A stretch of 5,484 nucleotides of DNA from JAENVT01 sp031412355 (lineage in GTDB: Bacteria > Actinomycetota > Acidimicrobiia > Acidimicrobiales > Ilumatobacteraceae), in assembly GCA_031412355.1 (NCBI GenBank), contig JANOCR010000050.1:1-5484 (forward strand), given 5' to 3'. A model generated the notes under the pieces. That model was given only the letters and a program-made list of their open reading frames with translations, was not told the origin of the DNA and made no database searches. How positions within the stretch are numbered: position 1 is the first letter of the stretch; every line of letters starts with the position of its first letter. Made by a program: the position numbers and the translations under genes. Positions 5,412-5,484 of this stretch are shown here, piece by piece.

Positions 5412-5484
5412 TCCACGGCGTCGTAGCTGCCGACGAACTGGAGCCAATCATCTAACGGGGTTTGGCGCCGCCACCGACGCGCAG
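5366..5484 (-). CDS. Possible C-terminal end of an unidentified gene entering from the right edge
   Basis: On the minus strand one frame is open from the right edge for 38 codons to a TAG at 5368-5366. The peptide contains TPLDDWLQFVGSYDAVD (about residues 8-24) and ends QSDCALT. Codons near the edge are mostly G/C-ending, as in the definite genes; toward the stop they become mixed. I do not recognise the protein. A plus-strand frame opening at ATG 5368 and open to the edge is a competing reading, but it has no Shine-Dalgarno and fewer G/C-ending codons. Confidence 0.33.
   Translation of the reverse strand, partial: ARRWRRQTPLDDWLQFVGSYDAVDLCQLTQRQSDCALT

Noticed and set aside
5331..5460. 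Integron attC-like boxes (GTTGAGT at 5392-5398, ATCTAAC at 5450-5456)
   Set aside because: The individual boxes fit the loose consensus, but there is no correctly ordered pair with matching inner arms, no second site and no integrase; such short degenerate matches are expected by chance.
5368..5484. Plus-strand frame starting MSAHSPTAVE and open to the right edge
   Set aside because: No ribosome-binding site, only about half of the codons end in G or C, and the antiparallel frame fits the local codon bias better.
1..5484. CRISPR arrays, tRNA/rRNA genes, transposases
   Set aside because: No regularly spaced direct repeats, no cloverleaf-like or rRNA segments and no transposase motifs seen on either strand.

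Overview
The window is high-GC, densely packed bacterial DNA with strongly G/C-ending codons. A Tat-exported lipoprotein with a long Thr/Ser-rich tether, an actinobacterial-type polytopic membrane protein and GTG starts point to an actinomycete-like organism. The Thr-rich lipoprotein style recalls Acidimicrobiia such as Ilumatobacter, but that placement is an inference from style, not a phylogenetic result.

Layout, left to right. (1) The N-terminal 114 codons of a cobalamin-independent methionine synthase-like (MetE catalytic-domain) protein run leftward off the window edge (343 to 1, minus strand). (2) Divergent from it, a polytopic membrane protein with GT-C-glycosyltransferase-like features (about 396-2057, plus) is followed with no gap by (3) a Tat-exported, probably lipid-anchored PhoD-family alkaline phosphatase/phosphodiesterase (2058-3701, plus). 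The two look like one translationally coupled transcription unit whose products act at the membrane and cell-surface face. (4) Convergent with phoD, with only two bases between the stop codons, is a FAD-dependent D-amino-acid dehydrogenase closely resembling Pseudomonas D-arginine dehydrogenase (DauA) (4852-3704, minus). Its carboxylate-binding residues are kept, but the residues that read the arginine side chain are changed. (5) Divergent from it, a 95-residue winged-helix-like protein (4965-5252, plus) has a strong Shine-Dalgarno that can be buried in a hairpin. (6) The last 230 bases hold tandem hairpins just after the winged-helix gene, an 11-bp perfect inverted repeat, and what may be the 3' end of another minus-strand gene running in from the right edge.

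Most of the window is ordinary chromosomal gene content. No CRISPR array, insertion sequence, tRNA or rRNA is visible. The items most worth a second look are the altered substrate pocket of the DauA-like enzyme, the possible SD-sequestering leader of the winged-helix gene, the GT-C/PhoD gene pair, and the inverted-repeat region near the right end. I do not see convincing evidence for a wholly new system.
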